DNA of 64,000 bases, taken from the NCBI GenBank assembly GCA_015501595.1, contig JADNRX010000268.1:1-64000 (forward strand), given 5' to 3'. Position numbers and translations under genes: made by a program. The number at the start of each line of letters is the position of its first letter. Position 1 is the stretch's first letter. The notes beneath the pieces are model-generated. The model was given only the letters and a program-made list of their open reading frames with translations. It had not been told where the DNA came from and made no database searches. This document shows, one piece after another, positions 32,150-46,344 of the stretch. Origin of the DNA: Hymenopellis radicata. Taxonomy: Eukaryota; Basidiomycota; Agaricomycetes; Agaricales; Physalacriaceae.

Positions 32150-34320
32150 GAACAAGTCAGGTGTTTCTCGGCAACTTCCGGACTCGATCAACAACTTCCG
32201 ATCACTCTGATTTAACGTTTTAATTTAGCCACCGACAACGCTTGTAATCGTCGTCGTTTCTCGCCTAGTGGACGCCGCTCCCCAACGAAAGTCTCAGAAA
32301 GATCATTACTCTAGCACATCTCCATCCTTAAATCCGAACCCAGCCTCTCCCACGTTATCAGCATAACCATCACATCGTCTCTCTCCCTCTCCTGCAGGTC
32401 TTTGCAACAGCTACGGTTAAGGAACTGGGCGCGCAGGTCAAATTGACACAGAAATTCCGTCGTTGACGCAGCCACTGCATCGTCCATTTGTTTGCAAGGA
32501 TTCCTAACTCTAGGTTCGCACCATGTCTGCTACCGAGTCCTGTGCCAAAGACGACGAGGAAATGTCATTTGTCGCGTCGTCCGGTTCTGGTGCGCCTTCC
32601 GCATCGTCTCATTTCGTCGCTCATGTATGCGTCTTTAAAGAGTCCGATTCACGGTCAGAAAAGCGCTCTTTTGGGTCTGTACCTACGACTCACGAGCTAT
32701 ACCACGTTTACTGCCAGGCCGTTTCTCTCCGGCTCTTGCAAGTCATCTCCTGCCCCTTGGCAGTCTCCACCAAGACCATCAACGCCCGATGAGACGCAGG
32801 AAGCTGCAACCAGCGCTGACAATGTATGCCCTAACATCATCTTTCTTTCTAGAGTTGACCGAATTTAGGACAAGTACCCTGCCTGTCTTTGCCGACTCGA
32901 ATATACCGTCAGGATGATTAAGGATTGCCACGCCGGAGCTGTACGTCTCGTTCTGGCGTCAAGTGGAGTGAACTAAATTCCCCTTGTAGATGATTCCCAC
33001 CACATCGCACTCATCATTTCTGATAACTTTGTCTACCCCGGATATCGTCTGGATTGACAAGAGCTTTGCCATACCAGCCCTATTATACCTCGACTACCCG
33101 AACAAGAAGCTTCCCATTGTTCGGCGGCCGTCGGGGTTCGGGAAGACGTCCATCATCTCCATGTTTGACCACTTCCTCAGCGTTCACAAAGACTCTCGAA
33201 GGGATTCCAGTACATTGTTCACGGCCACGTGCATAGCTGACGTCTTCTCAACTAACTCCCCTCGTTCCATGTTGGCCAAGTCGGACTTCCAAAACCACCT
33301 TTTCCTTGAAATAGATCTTGACGGATTGGAGGTTACATCGGAGGAGGCGTTCAAGATCTCTTTGTTAAATCGCATAGCGCGATGTATGATGTGGTTCATG
33401 CGCCGTTATAGGTGGCTCCTCGATGCCGACGGCTCTAAGAGGTTCTCGCCCGTAATTCGGGATAATGAGGGTCATCTTAGTATTGCTGGTACGATCATTG
33501 TGAGTTGCTGCCGAAAACTTATCCTGCGCGCGCTGCTCACGTACATCTGTTCCAGGAACTCCTCGCCAATACCAATTGGAAAGTCTTCGTCTGTATCGAC
33601 AACTATGACTACCCTCAGCGAGCGTCTAAGAAGAATTTGGATATTCTGAAATGGCTTCAGTCCTACGTAGTGTGTCCATTGGGATCGCTGATGACCCTTG
33701 GGTTCGTCACCCATGGTATCATTCTCGGCATCCAGGAGACCAAAATCACTTACAACCCCTACATTCCCGATATCTGGGAGCCTGTCGCCGAAGATCTCTC
33801 TGATTATCCTGACTTCGCGACTGCTTTCGGATTAACAATCTCGGAAATCCGGCAATTGGGTACCGTGTTCAGTCGTCCCGGATTCGAGAAGGAGGTATCT
33901 TCGCGTTTGAAATCCCAATGCTTCCCAGCAGATTCTGGGAAACCGGTTTACTGCACGCGAGATGTAATACAGCTGTTAAGCGGTCATCTACCAGACCGAG
34001 TGACCCCTCACGGCGGGGTATTAAACATATGGTGATAGCTCATAACAGTAGTGTCTTTGATTTGTCCCTTTCCAATACTCATTACTACAACTTAGAGGCG
34101 AAATTTTTGATTCTGATAGTCGCTTGTTAGATGATGGTTCAAATGAAGAAACAACTACCGCACCATCGAGCTCGAACGAAAGTAACTTCCATTGCTTCAA
34201 TCCCTCGCAGGCTGATCTACTTGTATCGCGTACGAGAAGCAGGACGGACAGAGCACCAACCATTGCCTCGGTGGCGTGTGAAATTTCATTCAAAGGTTGA
34301 TCCGGAAACAGTAATCAACA
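32150..34320. repeat. Tandem repeat unit 2 of the AAA-ATPase-like pair
   Basis: This unit is collinear with 30055-32110. It has an additional ~110 bases (about 32355-32465) relative to unit 1, flanked by CGTT on both sides, plus several 1-5 base indels. Confidence 0.85.
32523..34035 (+). pseudogene. AAA-ATPase-like protein, copy 2, with a broken N-terminal exon
   Basis: The ATPase exons 32990-33499 and 33556-34035 are open and nearly identical to copy 1 (P-loop, Walker-B strand and C-terminus kept). A short acidic/basic segment differs (KRFSPVIRDNEGH replaces KAFLADED). In the first exon a 2-base loss near 32690 shifts the frame after KRSFGS. The codon matching the Gln of VDRIQDK is TAG at 32866-32868. 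Either lesion would separate the N-terminus from the ATPase part. Translation from the ATG at 32990 could still give the ATPase domain alone. Confidence 0.65.
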
Positions 34321-34786
34321 CTCAGGACTTCCGATTCGCTCGACTGCATCTTCTTCGCACTTTGTCAAGTCCAAAAGCAGTCATCTAAAACTCGGCTGGC
34401 TGAAGTACAACACGTTCCTTGGAGCTTTCACACGACGCTCCAGCCTGCATCCGGCTCCAAGTTGACGTCGTCTGTGCAAGAAGGTGCAAGAGATTGCATC
34501 TTCGTGTGAGTCCGATTCGGGTTGCAGGCTAGTAGAACTTTCTCCAGTCAATTCAACGGGACTTAAAGACTTGAATAAACTTCTCGATATATCGCACCCA
34601 GGTTGTACCCGAAACCCGACCTTTGTCCGTCGTCTTTTATCTAGCCCTAATGACCTCCGCAAACGGTGGAAGGACTCCGACTCGGTTATGTGCAAGACTT
34701 ATAGGGCAGGACGGGAGGTTGCAACATTCGCAGCTCTTCCTCTTCACGCAAAGCTCAGACCTACAAGTCACAATCCCTACTACTCA
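34321..34786 (+). other. Unassigned interval between the ATPase copy 2 and the SDR gene
   Basis: A 113-codon frame starts at 34484 (LDISHPGCTRNPTFVRRLLS and WKDSDSVMCKTYRAGREVAT) and ends inside the SDR first exon region. It could be a relic of the original C-terminal part of the ATPase gene, because it follows directly where unit 2 ends, but there is no support beyond position. Confidence 0.25.
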
Positions 34787-36039
34787 ATGACACCGGCGAC
34801 ATCAAATTTAGTGTTTGTATGTTGAAGTCGGTTCCCGCGCGCCATCTCCGCTGATCATTATACATTCAGGTTACCGGCGGATCAGGATTTCTTGGCGCCC
34901 ATATACTTCTGCAGCTCCTTGAGGCAGGATATGACGTTAGAGCGTGAGTTCACGTCCCCACTACTACTAGATTGGAGATTTGTCTCAATGTTCTGTTAGT
35001 GCTGCGCGAGGCGTCAAGGTTCAGGATCTCGAGCGCGCACATACAAAGTATGGCGCGCGATTGGAGGTCGTGGACATACCCGACATCGCGGTCGATCAGT
35101 TTCCCGAGGCACTTGAAGGTGTATCTGCTGTCATACATACCGCATCGCCCCTTCCAACTCGCAACTCGCCCGCGGACATGCTGAAAGGCGCGATTGAAGG
35201 AACTCTTAACGTCGTTCGCCAGGCTGAGAGGGCTGGTATCAAGAAAATCATCGTCACGAGCTCGAGAGCGACGCTTGGTCTCAACCACAATTACACAGAT
35301 CAAGGTAAAATGCCCGCTCTGTCACATGCAATGCTGCGTGCTGATGTCTAGTACTAGACTGGAACCCTATCACTCCCGAACAGGCATTACATGCCGAGGG
35401 ATTTTCTGCATACAACGCAGCGAAAACGTTGGCGGAGCGTGCGCTCTGGAAATTCGCGGATGAGCATCCCGACATGGACGTTACAACGAGTACGTATTTC
35501 CGTTTACCATTCTTCATTCAATACCTCTAACGCGTCTCAGTTAATCCTCCATTCATCTACGGTCCATTGACCGAGACCTTTTACTTACCGGAACCCAGAA
35601 TCGGTGCTCTCTCGTCCATGGCCATCATCTACCACCTTCTATTCCCGGAGGAACATACCCTCGGGATCCCCATTACGCTGACGTTCGCGACGTTGCGCGC
35701 GCACACATATTAGCCCTCAAGGCTCCGTCAGAAGTGGGTCGGAAACGCTTCATCTTCGCGGCTCCGCACGACCTTGATTTCAACTACGTGCGGGAGCTGA
35801 TTGAAATGAGACGACCGCACCTCGAGTCGCGTTGGATTCGACAGGATGTTCCCTCATATCCGTCTCTGCATCTCCCTTATAGCATGGAGAGGTTGGAGAA
35901 GGTCCTAGGCATGAAGCGAGAAGACTTTACTTCCTTGGAGAGTACTATACTGGACTCCGTTGACAGTCTAGTGGACCTAGAGATGTCATGGGTGAAGGAA
36001 GGTTATCACGTCGAGATGCCGACTCTAGTCGACGTGTAG
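34787..36039 (+). CDS. Extended SDR reductase (dihydroflavonol-reductase / Gre2-like), with one frame break
   Basis: A short first exon ending LVF joins VTGGSGFLGAHILLQLLEAG, the Rossmann glycine motif (TGxxGFxG) of NADPH-dependent reductases. Further blocks are VSAVIHTASPLP, KIIVTSSRATLG, the catalytic SAYNAAK (Tyr-x3-Lys) and NPPFIYGPL. Five short introns fit in phase. Near 35644-35648 the frame moves by one base: YHLLF must continue as PGGTYPRDPHYADVRDVARA, which needs one more C in the CCC run. This is either a true lesion or a homopolymer error. Such enzymes reduce aldehydes, ketones or methylglyoxal. It ends at TAG 36037-36039. Confidence 0.82.
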
Positions 36040-36238
36040 GACATGAGCATATCCTCTCGTTCTTCCAATACCTATACTATATCCACATTAATTACTTGTT
36101 ATGTACCTCTGCGATGGAACGGAAAGCCCTTCAAAAGATATAGCGATTTCTCGGATGGTGTCAACGAGCACGCCATAAATCTATTTTATCTACGTAGACC
36201 CAATAGCTACATGATATTACCTCGTGCATGCGTATATC

Positions 36239-38026
36239 CTACGGCGCCTTCATGTTTTTCGGAATCATGAAGCTGAGCCTGAAAGCTAAAAGAGCTAGAC
36301 TCGACATCACTATATACACCAAGAAGCCTCCAGCAAGGTGGTATTCCACAGTCGCAGAAACAAGGATGACGCCAGGGAAGGCGAAAGTCCTCGAATACCT
36401 GAGGCTGCCATCTGCGCAAACCCATTCGTGGCCCCCAGCGTACTCCTACTTGTAGCGCTCTGAACGATCAGAACCTGAATAGATGCTGAAAATCATTAGG
36501 TTCGGAGTCGTCGTAAAAGCGAGAAAGTTAACACCTACCATAGCTTGCGGAAAGCATGAAATTGCAGATCAACTGTAAGCATAACAGAGTCCAAACGAGT
36601 GCGTCTACGCGACCCGCTCGTCGCGCGAAGAAACTCTCAAACGCGAAAGCACAGGAGGCTAAGAAGTTGGCCAACATGGATACGATGAAGACTGGACGTT
36701 CCCCGAACCGTCTGAGCACTCGTCCCATGAAGAGGATCTGTAAAGTTGCATTTAGCAATCCCCAAATACCCATGATCAGACCAATTTTAAAAGGACTGAA
36801 TCCCAATCCGCCAACTTTGATCGAGGTTGAGAACATCAATGGCATCAGAACCGTGCGTCCCATAGAAAGGAAAGCCACAGCACAGTAGTTGATGACCATT
36901 AGAATCAGGTTTTTATTGAGGAATTCGCCAACGCTTGGTGAATTTGGGGGCCTGCAGGTTCAGCGCCGTGATTATCACCATTGCGGTCGTTATCGAGTAA
37001 ACCAGTCGTCTCGTCGGGTATTGTTTTCTGTTTCTCGAGGACCGATGGATGTGTCTGGAAAGCAACCAAGGCATTCAGAGACCATCAGAGACCGCTGAAT
37101 GAGACCAACTTACTTCTTGAAGACTATAAAGAGCACATAGATATACCACAAACGAAAACGAAGCTGCTACAGCGCAAGGCAGAAGATAAGGATAAACGAT
37201 AAAGATCGTCAATTTTCCAAAGGTTTCGGGCCAACGTTGGGCAGGATTGGCAAGAAGACCTCCTACGATAGGACTGGAAACCTAGTCAGATTACTACATG
37301 ATAATGTAGAAGTCAAGGTCGTACCCAACGGCATTTCCTAGTCCCCACATAATGGGCGTTATGGCAAAGACGTCCCCAATGTTGGTCGCATCAGTCATCT
37401 GCAATTGACGAGGTCAGAGGCCAAGTGCTTTCCATGAGCTGGAGCGCTTCACCTCAGCTAGGACAGTCTTTGACACGCCTGCAAGTTCAGTCACTCTAGC
37501 GAGCGCGAAGTGATATCAATGAAACGAGCCGATGTTGCCGTTGAAGATGCCCTGTAGCGTTCGAAAGATTACGAGCCCCCAGAAGTTCGATGAGAGCCCA
37601 AAACCCAGGAGCGACAGTGCCAGTCCTAAGGGTCCCCAGAGTAGGACTGGTCGACGCCCATAAACATCGGATGCTCGGCTCCACTGTCATTCGTCAGAAC
37701 CCACGATATAAACATGAAAACATTTATCCTTACCAGGAATACGGTGAGGCATTCTGCCGCGAAGAATACAGATCCCTGAAATGTCGATCAGTGAGGCTAA
37801 CAGTTGAAACGTTTTATCGGGCGCTGACAATGACACCTGCGTAGTATCCGACTTTGGTTTGGTCGCCAGCCCCGTCCGAGTCCAATATACGAGCAATCAG
37901 CTCCGGTAGGTAAGGATAGATCACCGTCGCGGTGAGCGATTCAGCAAATTGAATGGCATAGACGATGGAAAGTTGTCATTTTGGCAGAGGCGTTCTGCTT
38001 GGCCGATTGTGCACCTCGGTGACCAT
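36239..38026 (-). pseudogene. MFS transporter (12-TM multidrug-type), multiply disrupted
   Basis: The frame can be followed from ATG 38026: RTPLPK, then TGA at 37978-37976 where the family has Trp (PKWQL), then QLSIVYAIQFAESLTATVIY. A later exon has WSRASDVYGRRPVLLWGPLG, the motif-A loop between TM2 and TM3, and LVIFRTLQGIFNGNIG. The next junction (NIG to VSKTVLAE) needs a GC donor (GCTCGT) where GT is expected. The 36528-36899 exon carries the C-terminal TM segments. The last exon runs to IQVLIVQSATSRSTLGATNG and then needs a one-base shift near 36350 to reach YHLAGGFLVYIVMSSL and a TAG at 36239. Three independent lesions make a pseudogene likely. It was probably a proton-coupled drug or metabolite exporter. 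Confidence 0.8.
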
Positions 38027-39222
38027 GGCGGTTCGAGTTCAAGGCAAAGGACGACCAAAGAATGAGTCAGAAGGTCAAAAGGCGTGAGAAGCAAGTGAGA
38101 AGGGACTCAGGGAGCAATCTGACGCGTAGCTCGCAACCCTGCGTGAGGAGTCGGTGATGGGATCGATGAGGTGGGTAAAAGGTCCTCAGAAATCCGGTAG
38201 ATTTATCCTATGTTGTGTCCAAAAGGCCCTCATTAACGTTGAAGGCGTGATGTACAATGAAGAGGGCGAGTTGCGATTGCTAAAGCTCCAAGACTAACGA
38301 ATGAAAAACTTCTATGATACACCCACGATTACGAAAACAAGTAAAGATACCCGGCGATGAGGAAGAGGAGGAGAACATGCACAAGCAGATGGGTAGAGGC
38401 AGAGTGGATTACCATATCCAGAGCGACGGTGCAGCCAAACAACGCGTCAAATCGGAACCAAACAAGAAAAGCTCCTCTGCTCTAGCCCCCATACTACCTC
38501 TTGGAAGACTGGTAACTGTGCACGCGCTGGGTCGCGCCTTCTTGTTTTCATGTAGTGCTGGTGAGAATACCCGCCGGATTTCGGGTGGGTATCCGAAAGA
38601 GAACGACGTCGTCACCAAGGTCGAATTCACAGGACTCAGACTCTGGGTTGACTCTCGAACTGCTTTCGCCGCAATTCACACCGAGTAGCTCGAGAGGTAC
38701 GTTAACGTATACTGAGCGGTCGCCCTCGATACATCACGCAGACGTTCTATCGCCACCATGTGAGGTCTGTAACAGCACGAAAAGCATGCTCAAAAGATGC
38801 GGACATGGTCTAGGTCTTATTACTATCAATGCATGTCCGGCCACAGCAATGTTCCAGCTTCCCGCATCTCCTTTTGCGTCGTAACTCAATCGCGATCAAA
38901 CTAGAATGCATCAGAAGCGGGCCGCTAGTGTTAGATCTCACGATGCGGTTGTGAGATTGAGATTTGGATGGATCTAGTGTGTTTCCTTCCCGTCCTTTCT
39001 CATTCAATTGTTAGTTAACTCTGCCTTTTTGACGTTTCTAGACCATGCGTACTATACTTTCGGCTTCGAATTCAACCACTAGGCACCGTAATACTCCGTA
39101 AACCATGCACCCAATCGGAAATTGGCAGACGCCCATACTTATAAGCTTGGTCCTGGCTCAAATTGTCGTTGAGAGGCTCCCGGAAATCTTCTGCATCTTG
39201 TCCACCGTTGCTTCGAGCTATC
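38027..39222. other. Intergenic region, 1.2 kb
   Basis: A 124-codon plus ORF at 38314 and its antisense partners have no recognisable features and are not called. The region should hold the HoxX-like promoter at its right end. Confidence 0.45.
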
Positions 39223-42200
39223 ATGAGAATCTTATTCTTTGTCACCGCACACAACTCGCTTTCTCAGCGCCTCTACACGTTGCTCTCCGCGCGTAAATTA
39301 CCTGCTTGTCTCGCCAAAGCATCGTCCGGCGAGCAACCAACACAGGTATCCTTCGACGTCTGTATAAAATCGCGTCGGCCGACTCATTGTCTTTTCCATA
39401 GATTCCGAGTCATTCTCCCTTGCACTCACATACCGTCGCAGTCGAATATGCAATTAGCGGCGACACGATGGCGGAAGCTGCAGAGATTTTCCAGCCCGAT
39501 TTAATTATCTGCCCATTTCTGACCAAGAAGGTGGCGCGACAGTTCAACTTGTCTGCTTAGCTGATCGTCTAAAAGGTCCCTGACACTGTCTATAACCGAT
39601 GGTTGACACTGGTTGTACATCCTGGGGCACCGGCGATGCTGGCCCATCTGCTTTGGACTTCGTCTTGGCTGGAGACGACGGAAAGGAACCCGACGCCAAG
39701 CGCGCACTTGACGCTTTCCTGGAAGCGAAAAAGCTGAACGAAAGGAGTGGGCAGTTACCGTTCTCGCTGCAAGTTTATTTTCGTTCTCGTCATGCATGCC
39801 ATTTTTAATCGTCATGTAGGCTATTGAAGAACTCGACGCAGGTCCAATCTGGGCCTATGCGAGTTTCGACGTTCCCAAGAATATCTCAAAGTCAGAACTC
39901 TACCGTGGTCCAGTTTCCACCGCCGCAGTGACTGCTGTCATTACTGCCATCAGGCGCATCGAGACTGCTGCCGCCGCTCGAGATGACAAGGTAAACGTTC
40001 ACTGCCGGACATCTATATATCTACTGACACTTGATTACAAGTTGATTAAACCTTCATTGGTTCCGCCTGCTGACGCATCGTTTTCTGTGAGCACGCACAG
40101 CGCTTTCCCCAAGAACACGACCCACACGCGTCCGATACTTCCTGCCGCTGCGAGGGCGCTCTCTCCACTCACTGCTACAGCATCACACTTTGCTCGTCTT
40201 CTTCGCTCCGCAGATTCTCAGCCTGGCGTTCTATCGAATGCTCTTACTCCTCCTGGCAAGACAAGCAAGATCTTCCTGTATGGTGGAAAAGTTGTGGAGC
40301 CTGTTCCCGCGCATCTTGCTAAGCCCGGAAAAATCATTGCTCACCGAGATGGTGCCGTCCTCCTGTGTTGTGCTGATAAGAATGGAGTCTGGATTACCCA
40401 TGTTCGTCAGCCTCGCGCCAAGGCTGACACCGTCAGGACTTTGCACCCTAAGGTTCCTGCAATCATGGGTCTCAGAGCGTTGAAATGGGCCGCTGCATTG
40501 GGGCTCGATGATCCAACCCAAGTCCAGGACTGGACGTTCCAGACCTGGGAGAAGAAGGAAGGAACGCTTCAGAATGTGTGGGTCGAGGAAGAGAAGATCG
40601 GCGATTCTCTCATTGCCTACGTTTATTTTCCGTTCTAGTAGGTCTTTTTTTACTCTTGGATGAAAACGCAACTAAGCTCGTTTTAGTAACGGAGCCAGTG
40701 ACACACAACAATGTGTCCAGTTGCGCAAGGCGATTGAATGGGCCTCGCGTGTGCGTACGCCGCAGGAGGAGAAGGAGAAGGGTCAACTGAGAGCGCTTGT
40801 GTTAATGGTACGTTACCCAAGATTCGATGACCTGAGAATCCTATTGATCTCGTTACCCAGGGCGGAGATGGTTACTTCTCTAATGGAATCCATGTATGAT
40901 TCTTCAAGCATAGAGCTTGAACACGAGCTCATTCTAGGTCTACCTAGGTCGGCGTCATCGAGGCTGCCAATGATCCTGCCCAGGAGTCTTGGTATGTCAC
41001 TAACGATGTGAATTTTCGTGAGATTGAGATTGACTTCTGTAGGGACAATATCAACGCCATCGACGATGTAGTTGAAGCTGTTATGTCGTTTCCAGGTGGA
41101 ACGCCTCCACCGTTCGCCAAATATCCCGGGAGCCCAGAGCCCCAGGAGAATGTCCCCTCGCTAGCTGAGCGTGGCGTCTTGACTATCTCTGCCATACGCG
41201 GAAACTGCGCGGCTGGTGGTCTCGCTGTCGCTACTGCTGCCGATGTACGTGCTCCTACCTTTTGATGTGTACATGCTCACGTCCCGGAAGGTCGTTTTGT
41301 GCGCTGAGCGCGCCGTTATCAACCCGACATACCGAGGAATGGGTCTCTTTGGATCTGTGAGTCAAGTTGAGTCTGGTATTTTATCATCTAACCATTCTGT
41401 ATAGGAATATCACCGCTTCAGCTGGTTCGAGCGATGTCCAGATGCAGAGCAATACATAAGGGCTATGATTCCTATCGGAGCGGAGGCCAGTACTTTGATC
41501 GCGAAAATATCGAGCTGTGCTTACACTGGCTATAGGAGGCCCGAGATGCTGGGTTTGTTGATGTCGTCTTGCATGCATCGACTCCAGAGGAGATAGAGCT
41601 CTCTGTCAAAGGGCATATTCGGAGCCTTGTTTCGTCGCCGTACTCTGCGGCAGCTGATTTCCCGAGCGCTCCTTGGTGCACAGCGGCGCAAAAAGCTGTT
41701 CCATCTCCGTCGACTTGTTTGGTTTCCGGCTTGCTCTCCAATAAGTTAGCATTCTTGAGTACCCTTGATCGGCCCCTTCGCTGGTATCGCGCGCTTGAAC
41801 TGCAGCAGATGACGCTTGACTTTTGGCACCCAGTCAGGTCTCAACGGTATCATTCTCGCCGTGCAGCCTTTGCGCGTAAAGTCGCGCCTCAGTGCACGCC
41901 TCTCCGGTTCGCGACATTCCGTCGTCGCAATGGTGAAGTCGACGAAGAGGAAGCAGACGAGTTTGATGATGCACCGGGGTGGACGCCAGAAGAGGCGTGG
42001 GGCTGGGCCGGAATGACCGTACCCGAAGTACTTTCCGTCGGGTCGTCTTCCTCGTCCTCGTCGTCTTCGGAACCTACGACTATCGCGAACTCGCCTGTCA
42101 AAGAGATGACATCCTATTTCCAGGCTTCCACTTTGGATGATGCGCTCAAGGAGAAGCTGGGTATTGCGCCGACTTTCAACAAGGGCAGTGCAATTGGTAC

Positions 42201-42258
42201 CGATGCTGCATTCCAAGAAGTTTTGTATACATGCTATTATGATGGCGCAAGGGTGTAA
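39223..42258 (+). CDS. HoxX-like protein (formyltransferase-like + enoyl-CoA-hydratase-like)
   Basis: HoxX of bacteria makes CO for NiFe-hydrogenase assembly: an N-terminal domain takes the formyl group of formyl-tetrahydrofolate and a crotonase-fold domain decarbonylates formyl-CoA. Here MRILFFVTAHNSLSQRLYTL starts the N-terminal domain; QPDLIICPFLTKKVPDTVYN, LTLVVHPGAP, GDAGPSALDF, WAVTVLAAIEELDAGPIWA and SELYRGPVSTAAV follow. The second half has HRDGAVLLCCADKNGVWI, GDGYFSNGIH, IEAANDPAQESW, DNINAIDDVVEAV, IRGNCAAGGLAVA, NPTYRGMGLFGSEYHRF and WYRALELQQMTLDF, ending in a Ser-rich tail. About ten introns fit; one appears to be GC-AG (GCAAGT donor at about 39769). Two one-base losses (near 39632 and 39744) break the frame in the formyltransferase part. 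The function in a fungus is unknown. Confidence 0.85.
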
Positions 42259-42725
42259 ATGTAAACAAATTTGTCAACAATGTATATGACAGTCGTCTTA
42301 TGAATCCTGCTGAGGATGTGTTGTCAGGCTCAACTTCGGCTGTTGTAGGGACCCGCGATCAATGTGAGAGTTGACGCGTCGAGCACGGTGCTGACATTGC
42401 AGCGTCTCTGGCAGTCCAGCATATTACCTGAACGCGACCATGAGGAAGCGGAGCTATTTTTGTGATCCTAGTTGCGAAAGCGTCATTACTAAGGTCAGGA
42501 ACTGAGGATAGTAACAAATGCTGTGCAATGATAAACAAGCGCTTTGACCTCCAACTGTTCTCTGCAACACTCATCGCCGGCAACGCCAGTGTGTAATCGT
42601 GCCGCGTCGTGAGCACGCCCGTCCCCCGCCCAGCGCCTCTGTCATGGCCAGCTCCAGCAGGTATGGTCTCCACTGCCCTACATAGCGACCACGGCGCTTA
42701 AGACAGTCCATTGCCCGCAGATTGA
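42259..42725. other. Intergenic region between HoxX-like and RSP5-like genes
   Basis: No gene seen; minus-strand ORFs here are antisense chance frames. It carries the RSP5-like promoter. Confidence 0.45.
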
Positions 42726-45458
<2,733 letters not shown>

Positions 45459-46344
45459 ACTTTCTTGGATATACTGGGGATATCTTCATTTCGAGCTACT
45501 GTACATGCCTACTGTACCATTAATTATCGGTTATGCTTTCAGTTATGCTAGCGACAAGTCAGAGTAACGGACATCGTACATCACTACAGTGCAGGCGAGA
45601 TATGGTGATCAAAATGACTAGATGCTGTAGCTGTATAATCTACATAAAATTAAGTGAATCGTAGAAAACCTGTTTCTGTTCATAGAGTTCTCTCCTCAAC
45701 AACTGGATGAGAGCCGGCATACTCCGATCAAAGACCAACGCAAATCGGTGCCTTGGGGCGACCTTCTTTCTCTTCACGCTCAACCAAGTCACGCTCGCGA
45801 GGCAAGATTCTACCCAACTTTCCAAGGCCTTTCCAGATAGCTGTACAATTAACACGTCCTCCTCAACGACGTCTTGGAGCCCTCCGGCCTAGGCTTTCCG
45901 ACTTTGTGAGGAATGGTTCAAGCTTCCGCCCTGAACGTTTCCTCGAGGTATCGCGCCAAATCTGGCGGGGCGGACAACCGCCCACAGCTAGAAACTGGTT
46001 GAAGACTCAGAGTTTCCAGAATCGCATACCGGCTAATTCCGGCGGCGCCGATTGTTCGAACCTGAGTGGCTTTGTTCGCCACATTTGGCGAGTGCTAAAG
46101 AAATCGACGTTTCTCGCCTAGTGAGGCTGCACAAATGGTATACCATGGAATGTTTCTGATGGCTGAACAGTGTAGGATCCAAGGAACACAGGCAAAGTGT
46201 CAGGACACTTTGTTTTGCGGTATTATTGACTGTGGACTCGAACAATGGACGTGTGGGCCGGTCCACCGCTTCTGCACCCGGGCGGGTATATAAACAGACG
46301 TATCCCTCTGCGCTCTCCACCTAACCACCCACATCGAGTACGCC
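45459..46344. other. Intergenic region upstream of the RasGEF gene
   Basis: About 0.9 kb with short ORFs only. GGGCGGGTATATAAACAGAC at 46280-46299 is a good TATA box about 50 bases before the RasGEF ATG. Confidence 0.5.

Noticed and set aside
38314..38688. 124-codon plus ORF upstream of the HoxX-like gene
   Set aside because: No recognisable feature; composition like intergenic DNA and antisense ORFs of similar length.
41889..42101. Acidic minus ORF opposite the Ser-rich tail of the HoxX-like gene
   Set aside because: A mirror of the TCGTCG-rich serine codons on the plus strand; no independent support.
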